From: Agapanthus africanus
Lineage: Eukaryota > Streptophyta > Magnoliopsida > Asparagales > Amaryllidaceae
Direction: 5' to 3'
NCBI GenBank assembly: GCA_030015575.1
Contig: JASDDO010000018.1
Location: 228,393,138 to 228,457,137, forward strand
DNA: 64,000 nt
A program made the position numbers and the translations under genes. Of this stretch, positions 49,269 through 62,271 are shown in pieces; position 1 is the first letter of the stretch; every line of letters starts with the position of its first letter. Under the pieces are notes generated by a model. That model made no database searches. It was not told the DNA's origin and worked only from the letters and a program-made list of their open reading frames with translations.

Positions 49269-51358
49269 TGAAATTCGGTCCCCGAATTTAAATTTAAATT
49301 TAAACCCTTCAAATACTAAAACATTTCAGAAAAAGTCCAAGTCGTCGGGGCTCCGAAATCATCAATACATAAAACGCATCATAGCGCAATGCATCCGTAT
49401 GAACAATGAGCAGATAACTCAAAATCGAAACTCCGTCAAGCAATCCGCAATCATCGGAGTCATGGTGAAGACATAAATGTCAAATCCCATACGAAAACCA
49501 ATATGATATAAATCAAAACTATACATATAAACATCTAAAGGAAATGCTTGCCAAACCTTTCATGTTGCGGTGGGATGCGCGTATCGCGGCACAGTAGCGG
49601 ACGTTCATTGTAAGAAAATAACTTTATATATACTTATCCTTTGTTTTATATGTACGTCCCGCCATTTTTGAAAATAATTTAGAAGGGTTTCCTTATTTCA
49701 AACGTTTCGTGGCATTATCAGACACGTAGGTAAATACTGAGACTATAGCTCCCTTTCTGGAAATCCCTTCGATAACTATCAATGCATGCAAAAAATTTTC
49801 AGGTACTGTCCTCTGACTAGTCCTTCTCAGTACGAAAACAAATAGCAAATATCATAAAAACGTACTGCTCCATAAGAAATCAATCCCAAAATGTGCATAT
49901 GAATGCTACGTGCGTCTGGTGCGCACGGAAATCAAAATCCATGAATGTGCCATACATGTGCACAGAAACAACATTAAAGTGCATCGGGTGTGCACGAAAC
50001 ATCTGTCAAGGGCAACGCGTGTGCCTGACAGCAATATCAGGTGCATCTGATATGCACGAAGAACCTCGATTTAGTGCATCAGGTGTGCACAAAAATCGCA
50101 TATCAAAACATGCGCCCAATATGCGCGAAAATCCAAATCAGGTGCATCCATCCTGCACGAAAAAACTAAATCATGTGCATTCAATATGCACAAAATCACG
50201 AAATACAATATCAAGCGCCGAACATGCACAGAATCCAATCCAAGCGCGTCAAATATGCGTAAGAATCCAATCAGGTGCACAAGGTGTCCAAAACAAATAT
50301 CGAGTATCACTATCGAAGTCGACGGTATACAACACATTTTAATCCAAATCCAAATCCAAAACAGGTATACCGTGGTATATAATCTCCCAACCATGTGCAT
50401 CAGCGTGCACAAAAGCAAATCAAAATACTAAAAGTGCATAAAAACTATGCCGAAAGCATAAGTCAAATCGTACGCATGCCCTAGGCATGAAATCTTAATC
50501 AATATCTCAAATGACATCAAAATGAAGTCAGGTGCAACTGTGGCGCACAAAATACATATCAATGCACTGCAAGCATATGTGAACTATACCGAGTGCAAAA
50601 ACCAAATCGAATGCGTACCATATGCACAAAATCAGCCCAACTGTGTGAAATCCATGAAATTATAAACATGTGCAGCCAAGGCACAAAATGATATCAAGTG
50701 CGATACTGTGCATAAATCATAAATCAACACAACGGTGTATAAAACATATCTCAAGTGTAATAACTATGCACAAAATATAAATACCCAGTAGATGCGGCCA
50801 TGGTGCAGGAAAACAAATATCATGAAACTCGGTCAACAAAACTAAATCATGCGAATAGATCGGCCAAAATACCGAAATCCAAGGTGACGGATACGTGATA
50901 ATCGAATTACCAAATCACAAATCATAAATACCGTCGTCGATATTTCCTCCTCTAAAGTCGAGAAGGTGTCGGTGCATCCAATGCTAGCAGAGCAAGATAT
51001 CTACTTGCCTACTGTTCGTGGCCTATCGTCTGGTGCCCTTAGGCTCTCATCTCCACTGCAGATTGCTAGATATATAGCTCCTCGGCTCAATGGCCTAATA
51101 TGGAATGACAATGGAAACAGTCCCGCTCTGGCACATCCTCTAAAGACCTCCGACCATCTATCATGGTCACTCATAACATGTCTCGTCGACGATGCCGAAC
51201 CGTAGCCTGCAGGGTGTGCGTAATATGACCGATCATGGGTCCAAATCTTCTCGTATAGTATTCCAGAAAGGTCTCGTCGAGTTCTCTCTCAAATCTCATT
51301 TCTGCCAAACTGTCCGGAGGTTATCACCCTTTTCTAATTTTGTTTTCTTGTTCCGGAA
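49269..51358 (-). mobile_element. G2 3' internal region, non-coding, cut by C6
   Basis: On the minus strand this should be the region between the end of pol and the 3' LTR. No integrase or chromodomain motif is recognisable. The middle is an array of short inverted repeats. The part at 50930-51358 has more even base composition but no identifiable product; it could be worn coding sequence. The element is cut at CGGAA (51354-51358) by C6 and its remainder is outside the window. Confidence 0.5.
49890..50775. repeat. Degenerate tandem array of short inverted repeats (GTGCA-N-TGCAC)
   Basis: About 25-30 irregular units of roughly 25-35 bp, each with GTGCA or a variant, 5-8 bases, then TGCAC or the matching variant, followed by an A-rich spacer. 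Examples: GTGCATCAGGTGTGCAC near 50079, GTGCATTCAATATGCAC near 50176, GCGCCCAATATGCGC near 50123. Open frames on both strands here (149, 115 and 81 aa) are products of the repetition. Confidence 0.75.
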
Positions 51359-53510
51359 TGTAGGGTTGCTAGGCACGCGCACAAGGGTCTACGAGGCATC
51401 AACCATGCCCGATTAAAATTTTAGCCGTGCCGAACAACCCAAAGCCGGATCTTTAAACTAGAGTTTAGGCAAAAATAAGTATGTTAAACTCTTTAACACT
51501 AAGTGAGAGGGATTACAACCTTTGTAGATCCGGTCCTACACTTCTTAAGCTCCATGTTGAGGTCCCTTCGCTACGATCATCGTGTTCCGGACTCTCGAAA
51601 GGCTTCATGAAGAGAAAGATGCAGTCTTGCTTCCGATCTTCGATAACGAAGATGATCTACCTTGAAGTTTCATTAATACAAGCTAACACTCACTAAATGA
51701 AGTGAACATTCTCATCTAAAGGGCAAGGATAGATGAGAATGATGAAGTAGGATTTTTGCCCTTTTTTATTTTCGTATTCTCACTCATTTTCATCACTTGG
51801 AAAAAAGCTAGAAAGCTTTTTCCATGAAAAGAAGAAGGAAGAAGAAGAAGAAGAATCATTCATGATCCTTTTGTGATGAATACTGAAAAAATAAATATGA
51901 TGAATAATGCAACCATGGTCAACTAAACCTATGTAGAGAATTAACTAGGGTTAGGGTTTGGGTTGGGTTAAGGAATGAGTCATAACAAAATATCTTTCAC
52001 AAAACAAAACTAAACCTTCTCGAATCATCTAGAAAGCATTAACCCAAATCAAACCCTGATCTTGTTTAATCTCTACTAAACATGTTGCATTAGTTATCAT
52101 ATCATGTTACAATATTATATATCACATATACAATATATTTTGTAACCAAAGAAAATAATACAATTAACATATATCGCATATATATCAATGTATTACCCGA
52201 GTGAGAAAAAGAATCTTTTAGTGAGCTAATATTAGTTAATGTAATTTAATATATCATATATATTATTATACATTAAATTATCGAATCAACACTTGATCCG
52301 ACAATCCGGCTATATCGCATATAACCGACTAATACGATGACCCTGCTATATCACATATACCCGGCAGATATCTCATATCGCGAGAATCCAATATGGTATC
52401 ACATACCGCATTATCCTCGGTCCCGCACATATCACATATGTGCTCCTACTTCGTTTTGCCTGAGTCAAGAAGTCTCTTTGTAGGACTCTAAAGAATCGTC
52501 AATACGCCGGCAGTAGGTGATGATCATATCAAACACCCACAAGCTGCAAGCGGTCAGCTAAACGTAACAGCCACCCAGGTATTGAGTGCTCAGAAGATCA
52601 ACAAGCAAGCCTGTACATTCTCCTGTGAATCCAATTAGTAACACTCCCGTACAGTCCGTTCTCGTCGTCTGATATGTCGCATATCTCGCCTAGGGGTGGT
52701 AAACGTCAGACCCCAGTAGCTCGATAAGTCGTGTCGATATGAGGTCTATAACAGTTCGAGAAACTACTGATAACACTTACCAGTAAATCTCAGCACCCTG
52801 GCCAGGGATTTCCGGTTATAGCCAATCGAGCACAGCACAACATCAACTCCCTATACCGGGAGAGACGAATCCCGTCCTATCACTAATTGCCTCCATGAAA
52901 TTCGGGACTGTACCTAAAAGCCACCTTTTTCCACGCCCTCTTGGATGTGGTATGATGGAAATCAAAGCCCAGTGGGAATCACACAAGACTCTATGACGAT
53001 CTCGGGTCAACAGACTACTCTGTACCAGTGTCACCGGAGAACTGCCATCTGACGTGTGGTATAATACCATCTGGGAGATCTCGGCGAGTCCGTCCAGTGT
53101 ACCCAGTATCCACTGAGAACCCGTACACCATCCTTGATGTCAAACACCGATTGATATGGGATCATCCATCGCCCATCATATGGGTCAAGATGCGTATACG
53201 CTAGTCTACTCTGGTGCATCGATGCCCTATCTCGATACACCCTCGACTACGAACAGTTATAGGATGTACTCGTCGACTACCGTGGCGCCACTAGTATGAT
53301 CTCATCATAGTTCCAGTAGTCGAGTACATATCCTAAGGGCTTTATCAACATGTAACATAAAGACAATCAGAGTACATGTTAAGATAAAGTACAACCAGAT
53401 AGCATACTATCTTGTCGAGCAAGAAAGTCATCCCTATATATGTCCAAGCATCCATTACAATATACATCGTATGTATAGTAATGGCCTCTAGGGCATACAT
53501 ATAACTAATA
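51359..53510 (-). mobile_element. C6 3' LTR
   Basis: Terminal TATTAGTTATATGTATGCCC on the minus strand shows one change from TGTTAG. Short frames of 75 and 69 codons are intact (52843-53070, 53031-53240). Polypurine tract at 53511-53525 reads ATGCAAGTGAGAGAT. Confidence 0.9.
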
Positions 53511-53525
53511 ATCTCTCACTTGCAT

Positions 53526-56410
53526 TAGGGCCATCTGTTGTGGTATCGCATACCCAACAATTAGCTGTGGTTGAAGTATCTCATACTCAACCATCCTATA
53601 AAAGCCCCTACTGGGAAAAAGGCCTTTGTGAGTGGATCCGCACTGTTGTCCTCTATGTCTACTCTCCTAACCTCGATCTCCCTTGAGATCAAACATCTCC
53701 ATGATCAGGTGATACTGCCTAAGAATTATATCTGGATTTCTGATGGGACGGGCGTTCCTTGGCAAAAGCCACAACTCCATTGTCACACAATGGTAGGAAC
53801 GAAGTTCATCTCATGAACTTATATATATCCAGACTGCCTCTTTGGTAGCATCCTTGGTAACGATGTATCTTGCCTTTAATCGTCTAGTAAGTCACGATAT
53901 CTAGCTTGGAACACTTCCAACATACCGTCCCTCCACTGAGGGTAAAGACAAAGCCTCTGACTGACATTCGGTTGTCCTTATCACCCTGGAACCTTTCCAG
54001 TCATTCTCCCCAGGATCGATTGATACCATCTCACTACAACTAGTGAGAATCCTAACATCCAATTAGATCTATCTCATAGATCCAAAACCTAGGATTTAGG
54101 AGGTATCACATTGATCCTATATGGAGAATCCTTGTGATAAGCGGAGATTGACCGATCGTAGCATAGGAAACTCCTTCCCTATCTAGAGTATGTCATCCAC
54201 GTACTCTATGAGGATCACCACCGTACTCCCTACTACCTTTTTGTATATACAAGGTTCATCTACCATTTTGATGAAGTCAAACTCTTTTACTACCACATCA
54301 AAACAGATGTTCCAACTCCGTGATGCCTGCTTTATCCTATAAAGCATCTTGCACACGTTTCCGCTGCTCCCACTATCTACGAAGCCCTCTGGCTGTGTAC
54401 TTATAGATGCTCTCTTCTAAAACATCATTTAGAAAAGCAGTTATGATACCCAACCACCAGATATCATATTCATGGTATGTAGCCATGGCAAGTAGGATCT
54501 GGATGGACTTAAGCATAGCTTTGAAAGTCTCAACTTTTCCATGTACACCAAGTAATCTTCTCAAGATATACTTGCTCCTGATAGGGATTTAACCCTTCAG
54601 ATAAAGCAACCAAAGTCCATACTTTGTTGGTGTATAAGGATTCCATCTCAGATCACTAATCATCCAGCCATTCTTACAGAGTCCCACTCCTGATGGCCAG
54701 CTCGAAACTAGTTGGGTCATCATCTCAGGATGCAATCCTCGCTCCCACTGTCATAGAGAAACCGAAGTAACTCTCAGGTGGGTGAGGAACCCTACTAAAT
54801 CGGCGGAGAGACCGAGCTTTGTTAGAATCTATTGAATCCTTTGGTTCTACCAAATCATCTGTTGTAGTTTGTATAGCTGGGATTCCTTCCAGTTCTCCCT
54901 TCATGACCACTAATTTTTCCACAAGAAATTCCCTTTCATAAAGGTGGCATGCTGAGAAACAAAACATTTTTGTTCCTCGGTTTGGTAGAAGATATTCCAT
55001 TGCTAGTGCTTGGGATATCCAACAAACTTCCACAGATCTGACTTTGCCTCAAGCTTGTCCGGATTTTGCTTTTTAGATATAGGCCGGACAACCCCAAATC
55101 TTAACGAACTTAAGATATGGGTTCTTCCCTTTCCATATCACATATGAAGTGGTAGGCAACTGATTTGATTTGAACCCTATTCAATTGGTATGCAGCTTCT
55201 TAATTGCATAACTCCCAAAAGGAAATAGGAAACCTAGTAGTACTCATCATAGAGCACACTATATCACATAGGGTGCTATTGCTCCGCCCCGATATACCAT
55301 CTTGCTATGGTATATATGGAGGAGTAATGCTGAGAGAGAATCTTATTCTCCTTTAGACTAGTCCAGGAATTCCGTGCTCAAGAATTCTCCTCCTTGATTT
55401 CATCAAAGGACATAATACTTATACACATTTTTGGTTCTCTACTTCTAACTTATATTCTGTGAATATCTCAAAAGCTTCGGACTTGTGTTTCAACAGGAAC
55501 ATATGTCTTAATCTTGAGAGATCATCAGAGAATGTAATGAAGTACAAAGAACTGGTCTTGGCATGTGTAAACAGGGGACCTTCATACATGAGCATGTATC
55601 AATCCCAAGAGTTCAATAACTCTTTCTCTATTTCCTATAAACAGAGCTATGGTCATCTTATCTTTATGACATGACCGAAAAGTTTCACAAGATGTAAATT
55701 CAAACAGATTTAAATATGCATCGAAATTAAACTTTAGCTAGTCGGGTCGCATTGATATGACCTAGTCTATAATGCCTCAAGAAGGATTCGTTCATTTCTG
55801 AACTCTTCCTCCTGTGTGTGTTCTGTATATTAAGAACTGTAGTTTGATTTAGAACATCAATGCTTTTAGATAACGTGCCTGAACCGATCAACTCTTGATA
55901 TAGGAAATGTTCAAAACATTATCCAACAATACAAAATTATATACTTTCTTTAGTAATAAAGAGACTGATATGATGTTGTATATCAGGTTCGGTATCTAAT
56001 AATATTCGTTCAGAATCAATGTATTCTGGTAATACAGGGTGACAATGAGCATTAGACTTAGCTGCAACACTTGCACCATTTTCTGTCTCATGAAACTTAT
56101 CACCCGTTCTCAGTTCTTTACCTATCTGTAGCCCATGTAACAAATTACATTTGTGGGATCCTGATCTGGTATCTCATACCCAGGACGTAAATGATACTGG
56201 GAAACAGTTCTATGTAATGAACAAACCCGAAGATGATGCATCAGCATGCACTTTCTTCGTTTGGGCGGCACGGGAAATCTGGTATTCCGCAATTTCCTGC
56301 TCTGTCTTATAACATTTATAAGTTGGAGCGGGACCAACGTTCCCCAGCTCAGTATAACAAGCAGATTCGGTCAATATATCCGTATTATTATCTTGATTAA
56401 GGCGTGATAT
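53526..56410 (-). pseudogene. C6 pol remnant, defective
   Basis: Minus strand, same gene order as C1. The start codon position reads ATA (56410-56408). The protease site is DTR, preceded by a stop codon. The pre-integrase and integrase segments are recognisable near 55459-55760. Unlike C2 and C3 it keeps the segment after the integrase with the conserved phenylalanine-rich FLVEKL stretch and ELEG (54870-55030). It shares the two deletions around YVDD/RNase H with C2 and C3. Its own extra loss of about 65 bp near 54515, between AGCT repeats, removes part of the RT start. Confidence 0.83.
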
Positions 56411-56844
56411 GGTCGCTACCTGGAGAGAGAGAAGAAAACACTCAGCGTATGCTCTTGCAAGATTAGATTGGTTATCTAATATATCTAATCAGGATGTCTC
56501 CCACTGTTTTAATCAAATCTTCCTTCAAACCATAAAAGGAAAGAATAGCCGGGATTAATTACACGCTACAAGTTCGCCAATATTTCAGCCACGGCAGTGT
56601 CGGTACTTTGAGGGAGGTGCCCCGTGCTTTCGCACGAACCTAATTAAAGTAAACCTCGTTTTCCCATGGGCGTAACCCCGTTAACACCTTTCTAGACACC
56701 TACTTGATCGGCTAATTGTAATGTGTAAAACTCTCCCAAGAGTAACTCTAACTCGCAGCGGGTATCGGGATCCAACTATCTCATAGAAGGTATGCAATCT
56801 CATTGCAAATTTCAACACTTGAAATTCCCAATAATATTTTACCC

Positions 56845-57060
56845 CTAGCATCCTATGACCTTAACGAATGCTAACAAACCATAGGCTACTAGTCAAGTTC
56901 AACACGTCATTTCCCGATTGAATTAAACCCATCCGCACGGCCCTTGACGAATGCCAACAAAGTCGCACGACTACCCTAACTCAATCGCATCATATGCTTA
57001 TAGAGATAAGCATAAATAGCTACGGCACACTACGCCTTGACGAAAGCCAACAAACACAGC
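56845..57060 (-). promoter_or_regulatory. C6 three-hairpin cluster
   Basis: First hairpin keeps CTAG...CTAG and CCTATG...CATAGG (56845-56892); its inner arms have changed to TTAAC/GCTAA, which pair through a G-U in the transcript. The other two cores are TTGAC-GAAT-GCCAA and TTGAC-GAAA-GCCAA. Confidence 0.65.
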
Positions 57061-59223
57061 ACGAATACTATGAAGTACTTATCTGAATTGACGGAGGGCT
57101 ACGACAGGTTTTTAAGAAAACCCTTTGCGTAATGAACTTGATATCGTTGTAGAATCGAGTGATTTTAGATGGTGTGTTTTTTAGGCTTTTCTAGTTTTGC
57201 TAGAGAGGTCACTCCCGGTGATGGGATCTTCGGCTCTTTCCTTATCGATTAAAGTGCAGGATATTTCACAAATATCACTATGCAAAGCAAAAACTATAGA
57301 AGCAATCAAAAGACAAACCGAGTTTGTAGCATCTGCTAGTTTCACTAAAGAGGTCACTCCCGGTGAAGGGATCTCGGCTCTTTCCTTATCGAATAAGGTG
57401 CTGGATGTTCTACAAGGAACACCGCTATGCAAAGCAAGAACTAGAGCTACCAGTTTTTAAACAAGTTTCTACAACATCTTTCGCTTTCTTTTATTTCATT
57501 AATCTCATTAATGAAGTCCCATTTTAATATGCTTCACAAGCATCAGATATGAAAAAAAATCAACAATATATAATATATTTCTCATATATATAATATAAAC
57601 AATCGTCTCAGGCAGTAATATAATCTCATCACAGAACATTGCAGCAGAAGAACATATATGAAATATTGGATATACTAGGACGTCCGTGTTTTCAATACGA
57701 GCCTGTATAAAACACGGATTCCACGGTCGTGATGAATAGCCAAACCCACATCCCTAGACCCCTACGAGAGCGGCAAGTAACACTGCCAATTCTAGGGTTA
57801 GGAGACCCGGTCTCGACTCCTCGAGATGGTCTCCCACTGGACCCTAGAACCCGGTTACTTGTACTCCCCGCCTTGGGTCTACCTAATGCGGAAAAGTAAA
57901 TAATATACAATGGTGACATCATCCTCAGCCCGGAAGTGCCCCAATAAAAGAATATTACATACAAATGAATTTTACATGAATGAAAAAGAAAAATCTCTAT
58001 CTCACATAAAACCCCCGGCTATTCAAACGCGACGATCCAATACAACATATCACAGCAACACATAATATCTCATATCATCAACGTAAGCAAGTGTGCGTAT
58101 CCCGATTGTCGTTGATATATAGCAACGAAGCCGGCGATACACCACATACTACGCTTACGGTCACAGAAAAGAAAGAGTAAAACTACAACGGTTGGAATCC
58201 GTAACCTCCTTAAAACATCGCATGCCTAACCAAATGAATTCCTTAGACATCGCATGCCTAATAATTATAAACCCCGCATTTTAGTTTCATTATCGAAAAC
58301 TCTTTTCAATATCAAGTCGGGCAATTCAACAAGATTCCCGACATCCTGATCGAATGCTCGTCGTAAACTTTAGTAGACGGCCTCACCCCCGATGCCGTCG
58401 ACGAAGTGCACTAAGGCGGAACACCACTGCCGCGAGCACCCGAACGGATGCTTTTGGCGACGGGGTTCTCCTACAGTCACTTGGTCGGGGCTATGGGACG
58501 TGGTTGTCTGTTAAGCTTACCCGGCATGTATCCGCGTACGCTACGTGATTGCGACGGACTTTTGATCACATCAAAATTCCATGGCAACCGATCATCTGAG
58601 ACTAAACCGCTAGATTTATAACATTCAAATTAGTTATCTCATAACTACTTGTGGATTCCAAATATTGTATCACATTCACGATAAAAAGACAGTGTTAAAC
58701 TTTCCGATCGAATAATCAAACACCCAAGATTTCCCCAATATATCTCAACACTTGAAATCAGTTTAAAAGCATCCATCACATGCCACAGTACCAATGGTCC
58801 AGCCGTAGAAGGGTCAAGCCAACACCTTACATGTGGCACGCCGTACTGCCCCAAACCATAAGGTTTAGAGGCAGTTCAGGACGGTCACATAATCGAGTTA
58901 AGGTTTGTTGTCTTCTAGAGGGTCCACCGCGTTACTTGCATGACTTAGAACGTTCTTAAACTCGAGAAAAAATCCAACTTTTGAAAATATTTCCGACAGG
59001 GGAAAAAGTGAGTTATTGATATCCGTTCGAACTTTTTAACAAATTCTAAAATTATCCGGAAAAACTTAAACAAAGTTTTATTATCCGATTGAATCAACGA
59101 GTCCCCAATACAACCCTAGAAAACTCAACACTTGAGTGGAATTAAAATATTACCAGAAAAATATGACAATAAAGGACCTAAGAATAAATATATGAAGTTC
59201 CAGGGAGTAATTCGAAATTTTGG

Positions 59224-59268
59224 CCGCGGAACCGCCGCCAAACCCTTGGTTTGGCTGCGGTTCCGCGG
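59224..59268 (-). promoter_or_regulatory. C6 conserved GC-rich hairpin near the PBS
   Basis: Arms CCGCGGAACCGC and GCGGTTCCGCGG with an inner perfect CCAAACC-CTT-GGTTTGG. The core GCGGTTCCGC ends 189 nt from the PBS. Confidence 0.83.
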
Positions 59269-59455
59269 TCAAATCAGCAACTTACAGGTCCGTACTTCAC
59301 AGTAATTCTTAGTTTTTCCTGCTTAATTTTCTGAGCATTTTTAATTAATAGAAAATCACATTTTTGAAAAATATCCAGAGAGGGGTTCAAATTAGGGTTT
59401 CGGTGTTCGATCGGACTTTAAACTTCGCTAAGACTTCGCCTAAAGCTCTAGCTTA

Positions 59456-59467
59456 TCTCTGATACCA
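59456..59467 (-). promoter_or_regulatory. C6 primer binding site, slightly altered
   Basis: Minus-strand TGGTATCAGAGA: the last base of the tRNA-Met match has changed from C. Confidence 0.85.
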
Positions 59468-59468
59468 C

Positions 59469-61551
59469 TGTAGGGTTGCTAGGCACGCGCACAAGGGTCT
59501 ACGAGGCATCAACCATGCCCGATTAAAATTTTAGCCGTGCCGAACAACCCAAAGCCGGATCTTTAAACTAGAGTTTAGGTGAAAACAAGTAAGTTAAACT
59601 CTTTAACACTAAGTGAGAGGGATTACAACCTTTGTAGATCTGGTCCTTCAGTTCTTAAGCTCCGTGTTGAGGTCCCTTCGCTGCGATCATCGTGTTCTGG
59701 ACTCTCGAGAGGCTTCACGAAGAGAAAGATGCATTCTTGCTTCCGATCTTCGATAACAAAGATGATCTACCTTGAAGTTTCATTAACACAAGCTAACACT
59801 CACTAAATGAAGTGAACACCCTTATCTAAAGGGCAAGGATAGATGAGAATGATGAAGTAGGATTTTTGCTCTCTTTTATTTTCGTATTCTCACTCATTTT
59901 CATCACTTGGAAAAAAAGCTAGAAAGCTTTTTCCATGAAAAGAAGAAGGAAGAAGAAGAAGAATCATTCATGATCCTTTTTTGATGAATAATGAAAAGAT
60001 AAATATAATGAATAATGCAACCATGGTCAACTAAACCCATGTAGAGAATTAATTAGGGTTAGGGTTTGGGTTGGTTAAGGAATGAGTCATAACAAAATAT
60101 CTTTCACAAAACAAAACTAAACCTTCTAGAATCATCTAGAAAGTATTAAACCAAATCAAACCCTAATCTTGTTTAATCTCTACTAAACATGTTGCATTAG
60201 TTATCATATCATGTTACAATACTATATATATCATATATACAATATATTTTGTAACAAAAGAAAATAATACAATTAACATATATCGCATATATGTCAATGT
60301 ATTACCCGAGTGAGAAAAAGAATCTTCTAGTGAGCTAATATTAGTTAATGTAATTTAATATATCATATATATTATTATACATTAAATTATCGAATCAACA
60401 TTTGATCCGATAATCCGGCTATATCGCATATAACCGACTAATACGATGACCCGGCTATATCACATATAGCCGGCCGATATCTCATATCGCGAGAATCCAA
60501 TAAGGTATCACATACCGCATTATCCTCGGTCCCGTACATATCACATATGTGCTCCTACTTCGTTTTGCCTGAGTCAAGAAACCTCTGTGTAGGACTCTAA
60601 AGAATCGTCAATACGCTGGCAGTAGGTGATGATCATATCAAACACCAACAAGCTGCAAGCGGTCAGCTAAACGTAACATCCACCCAGGTATTGAGCGCTC
60701 AGAAGATCAACAAGCTAGCCTGTACATTCTCCTGTGAATCCAATCAGTAACACTCCCGTACAGTCCGGTCTCGTCGTCTGATATGTCGCATATCTCGCCT
60801 AGGGGTGGTAAACGTCAGACCCCAGTAGCTCGATAAGTCGTGTCGATATGAGGTCTATAACAGTTCGAGAAACTACTGATAACACTTACCAGTAAATCCC
60901 GGCAACCCTGGCCAGGGATTTCCTGTTATAGCCAATCGAGCACAGCACAACATCAACTCCCTATACCGGGAGAGACGAATCCCCTCCTATCGCTCATTGC
61001 CTCCATGTAATTCGGGACTATACCCAAAAGCCACCTTTTTGCACGCCCTCTTGGACGTGGTATAATGGAAATCAAAGCACAGTGGGAATCACACAAGACT
61101 CTATGACGATCTCGGGTCAACAGACTACTCTGTACCAGTGTCACCGGAGAACAGCCATCTGACGTGTGGTATAATACCATCTGGGAGTTCTCGGCGAGTC
61201 CGTCCAGTGTACCCAGTCTCCACTGAGCACCCGTACACCATCCTTGATGTCAAACACCGATGGATATGGGATCATCCATCGCCCATCATATGGGTCAAGA
61301 TGCGTATACGCTAGTCTACTCTGGTGCATCGATGCCTTGTCTCGATACACCCTCGACTAGGAACAGTTATAGGATGTACTCATCGACTACCGTGGCCCCA
61401 CTAGTATGATCTCATCATAGTCCCAGTAGTCGAGTACATATCCTAAGGGCTTTATCAACATGTAACATAGAGACAATCAGAGTACATGTTAAGATAAAGT
61501 ACAACCAGATAGCATACTATCATGTCGAGCAAGAAAGTACTCCCTATATAT
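59469..61551 (-). mobile_element. C6 5' LTR, part before G3
   Basis: Collinear with the C6 3' LTR until TCCCTATATAT, where G3 begins. Both short frames are intact (60953-61180, 61141-61350). The remaining 70-80 bp should be found beyond G3, outside the window. Confidence 0.9.
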
Positions 61552-61889
61552 TGTTGGGGTAAAAATTTACACCCCGGTTGACCAAGTCAAAATCAAAGTC
61601 AACCCCAAGCCAAGTGGGCCCAAGCCCAGATCCAGTGGGCCCATGCCCGGGTCGAGCCCGAACATGAAGCTGCCGGCCTCCCCCCAATGACAAGATAAAA
61701 AATTTTGTAATAAATAATTTTGTTGTATTTCTTTTATTTTATTTTCGGATAAATGTAGGAAAAGTAGGCATAAAGCCAAATTTTTGTAAAGCACATGGCT
61801 TATGTGCAAAAAGAAATGGAACATGAGCCATGGGATAGGCAAAATGCCATTTTGTGAAGCCCAAGGGGCTATTTGTAAAGTGTATGGCC

Positions 61890-61896
61890 TATAAAG
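61890..61896 (+). promoter_or_regulatory. G3 LTR TATA box candidate
   Basis: TATAAAG in the context GGCCTATAAAGGC, followed about 30-45 bp later by CTCACAAC and pyrimidine-rich sequence, a normal arrangement for an LTR promoter. A weaker TATA-like stretch is at 62710-62735. Confidence 0.5.
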
Positions 61897-62271
61897 GCAA
61901 AGATAATGAAAATATCTCACAACTTTTTCTCTCTCCAAAAAAAAGTTTTAGATCTGAGATCTTTCTTCCTTCTCCAAGGTTCCAAAACCTTCTTCTTTCT
62001 TTTGAATTAAATCAAGAGTTTTACTCTTCTTTTTATAAAACAAATTAGTTTTTCACCACAAAACCCACAAAGGGGAACTTGGATCTGTCATCAGATCATA
62101 AAAAGGAGAGATTTTGAGATTTCACATCTCTTGATCTTCAAGATCCAGCAACCAACAGGAGGAAGAAGAAGAACCACTTCCATTAAACCCAGAACACATT
62201 CAGGAGCCCGACTCCTCTCTGATTTCTCTTTGAGAAATCTTTTTTGAGGCTAAAAGCCTCTTGTCCTCTCC

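Larger units (their letters stand above)
56411..59455 (-). other. C6 long untranslated leader
   Basis: About 3.0 kb, collinear with the leaders of C2 and C3. Duplicated TCAC-TCCCG-GTGA blocks start at 57200 and 57344; paired CATCGCATGCCTAA motifs lie near 58217 and 58248. The 90-aa frame at 57692-57964 is homologous to the C1 frame at 27024 but not kept in C2/C3. Confidence 0.75.
51359..61551 (-). mobile_element. C6: Ty1/copia element of a third subfamily, 5' LTR cut by G3
   Basis: 3' LTR of 2152 bp, internal region of about 5.96 kb, and the first 2083 bp of the 5' LTR (by plus coordinates) before G3 interrupts it. The LTR end on the minus strand (GCGCGTGCCTAGCAACCCTACA type, with GCAACC) separates it from C2/C3. 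The left flank is CGGAA; the matching copy should lie beyond G3. Its pol shares the DTR site and two deletions with C2 and C3 but not the third. Confidence 0.92.

Noticed and set aside
49893..50431. CRISPR-like array or coding genes of 149, 115 and 81 aa
   Set aside because: Units are degenerate, irregular in spacing and self-complementary, in plant DNA; the frames follow the repeat.
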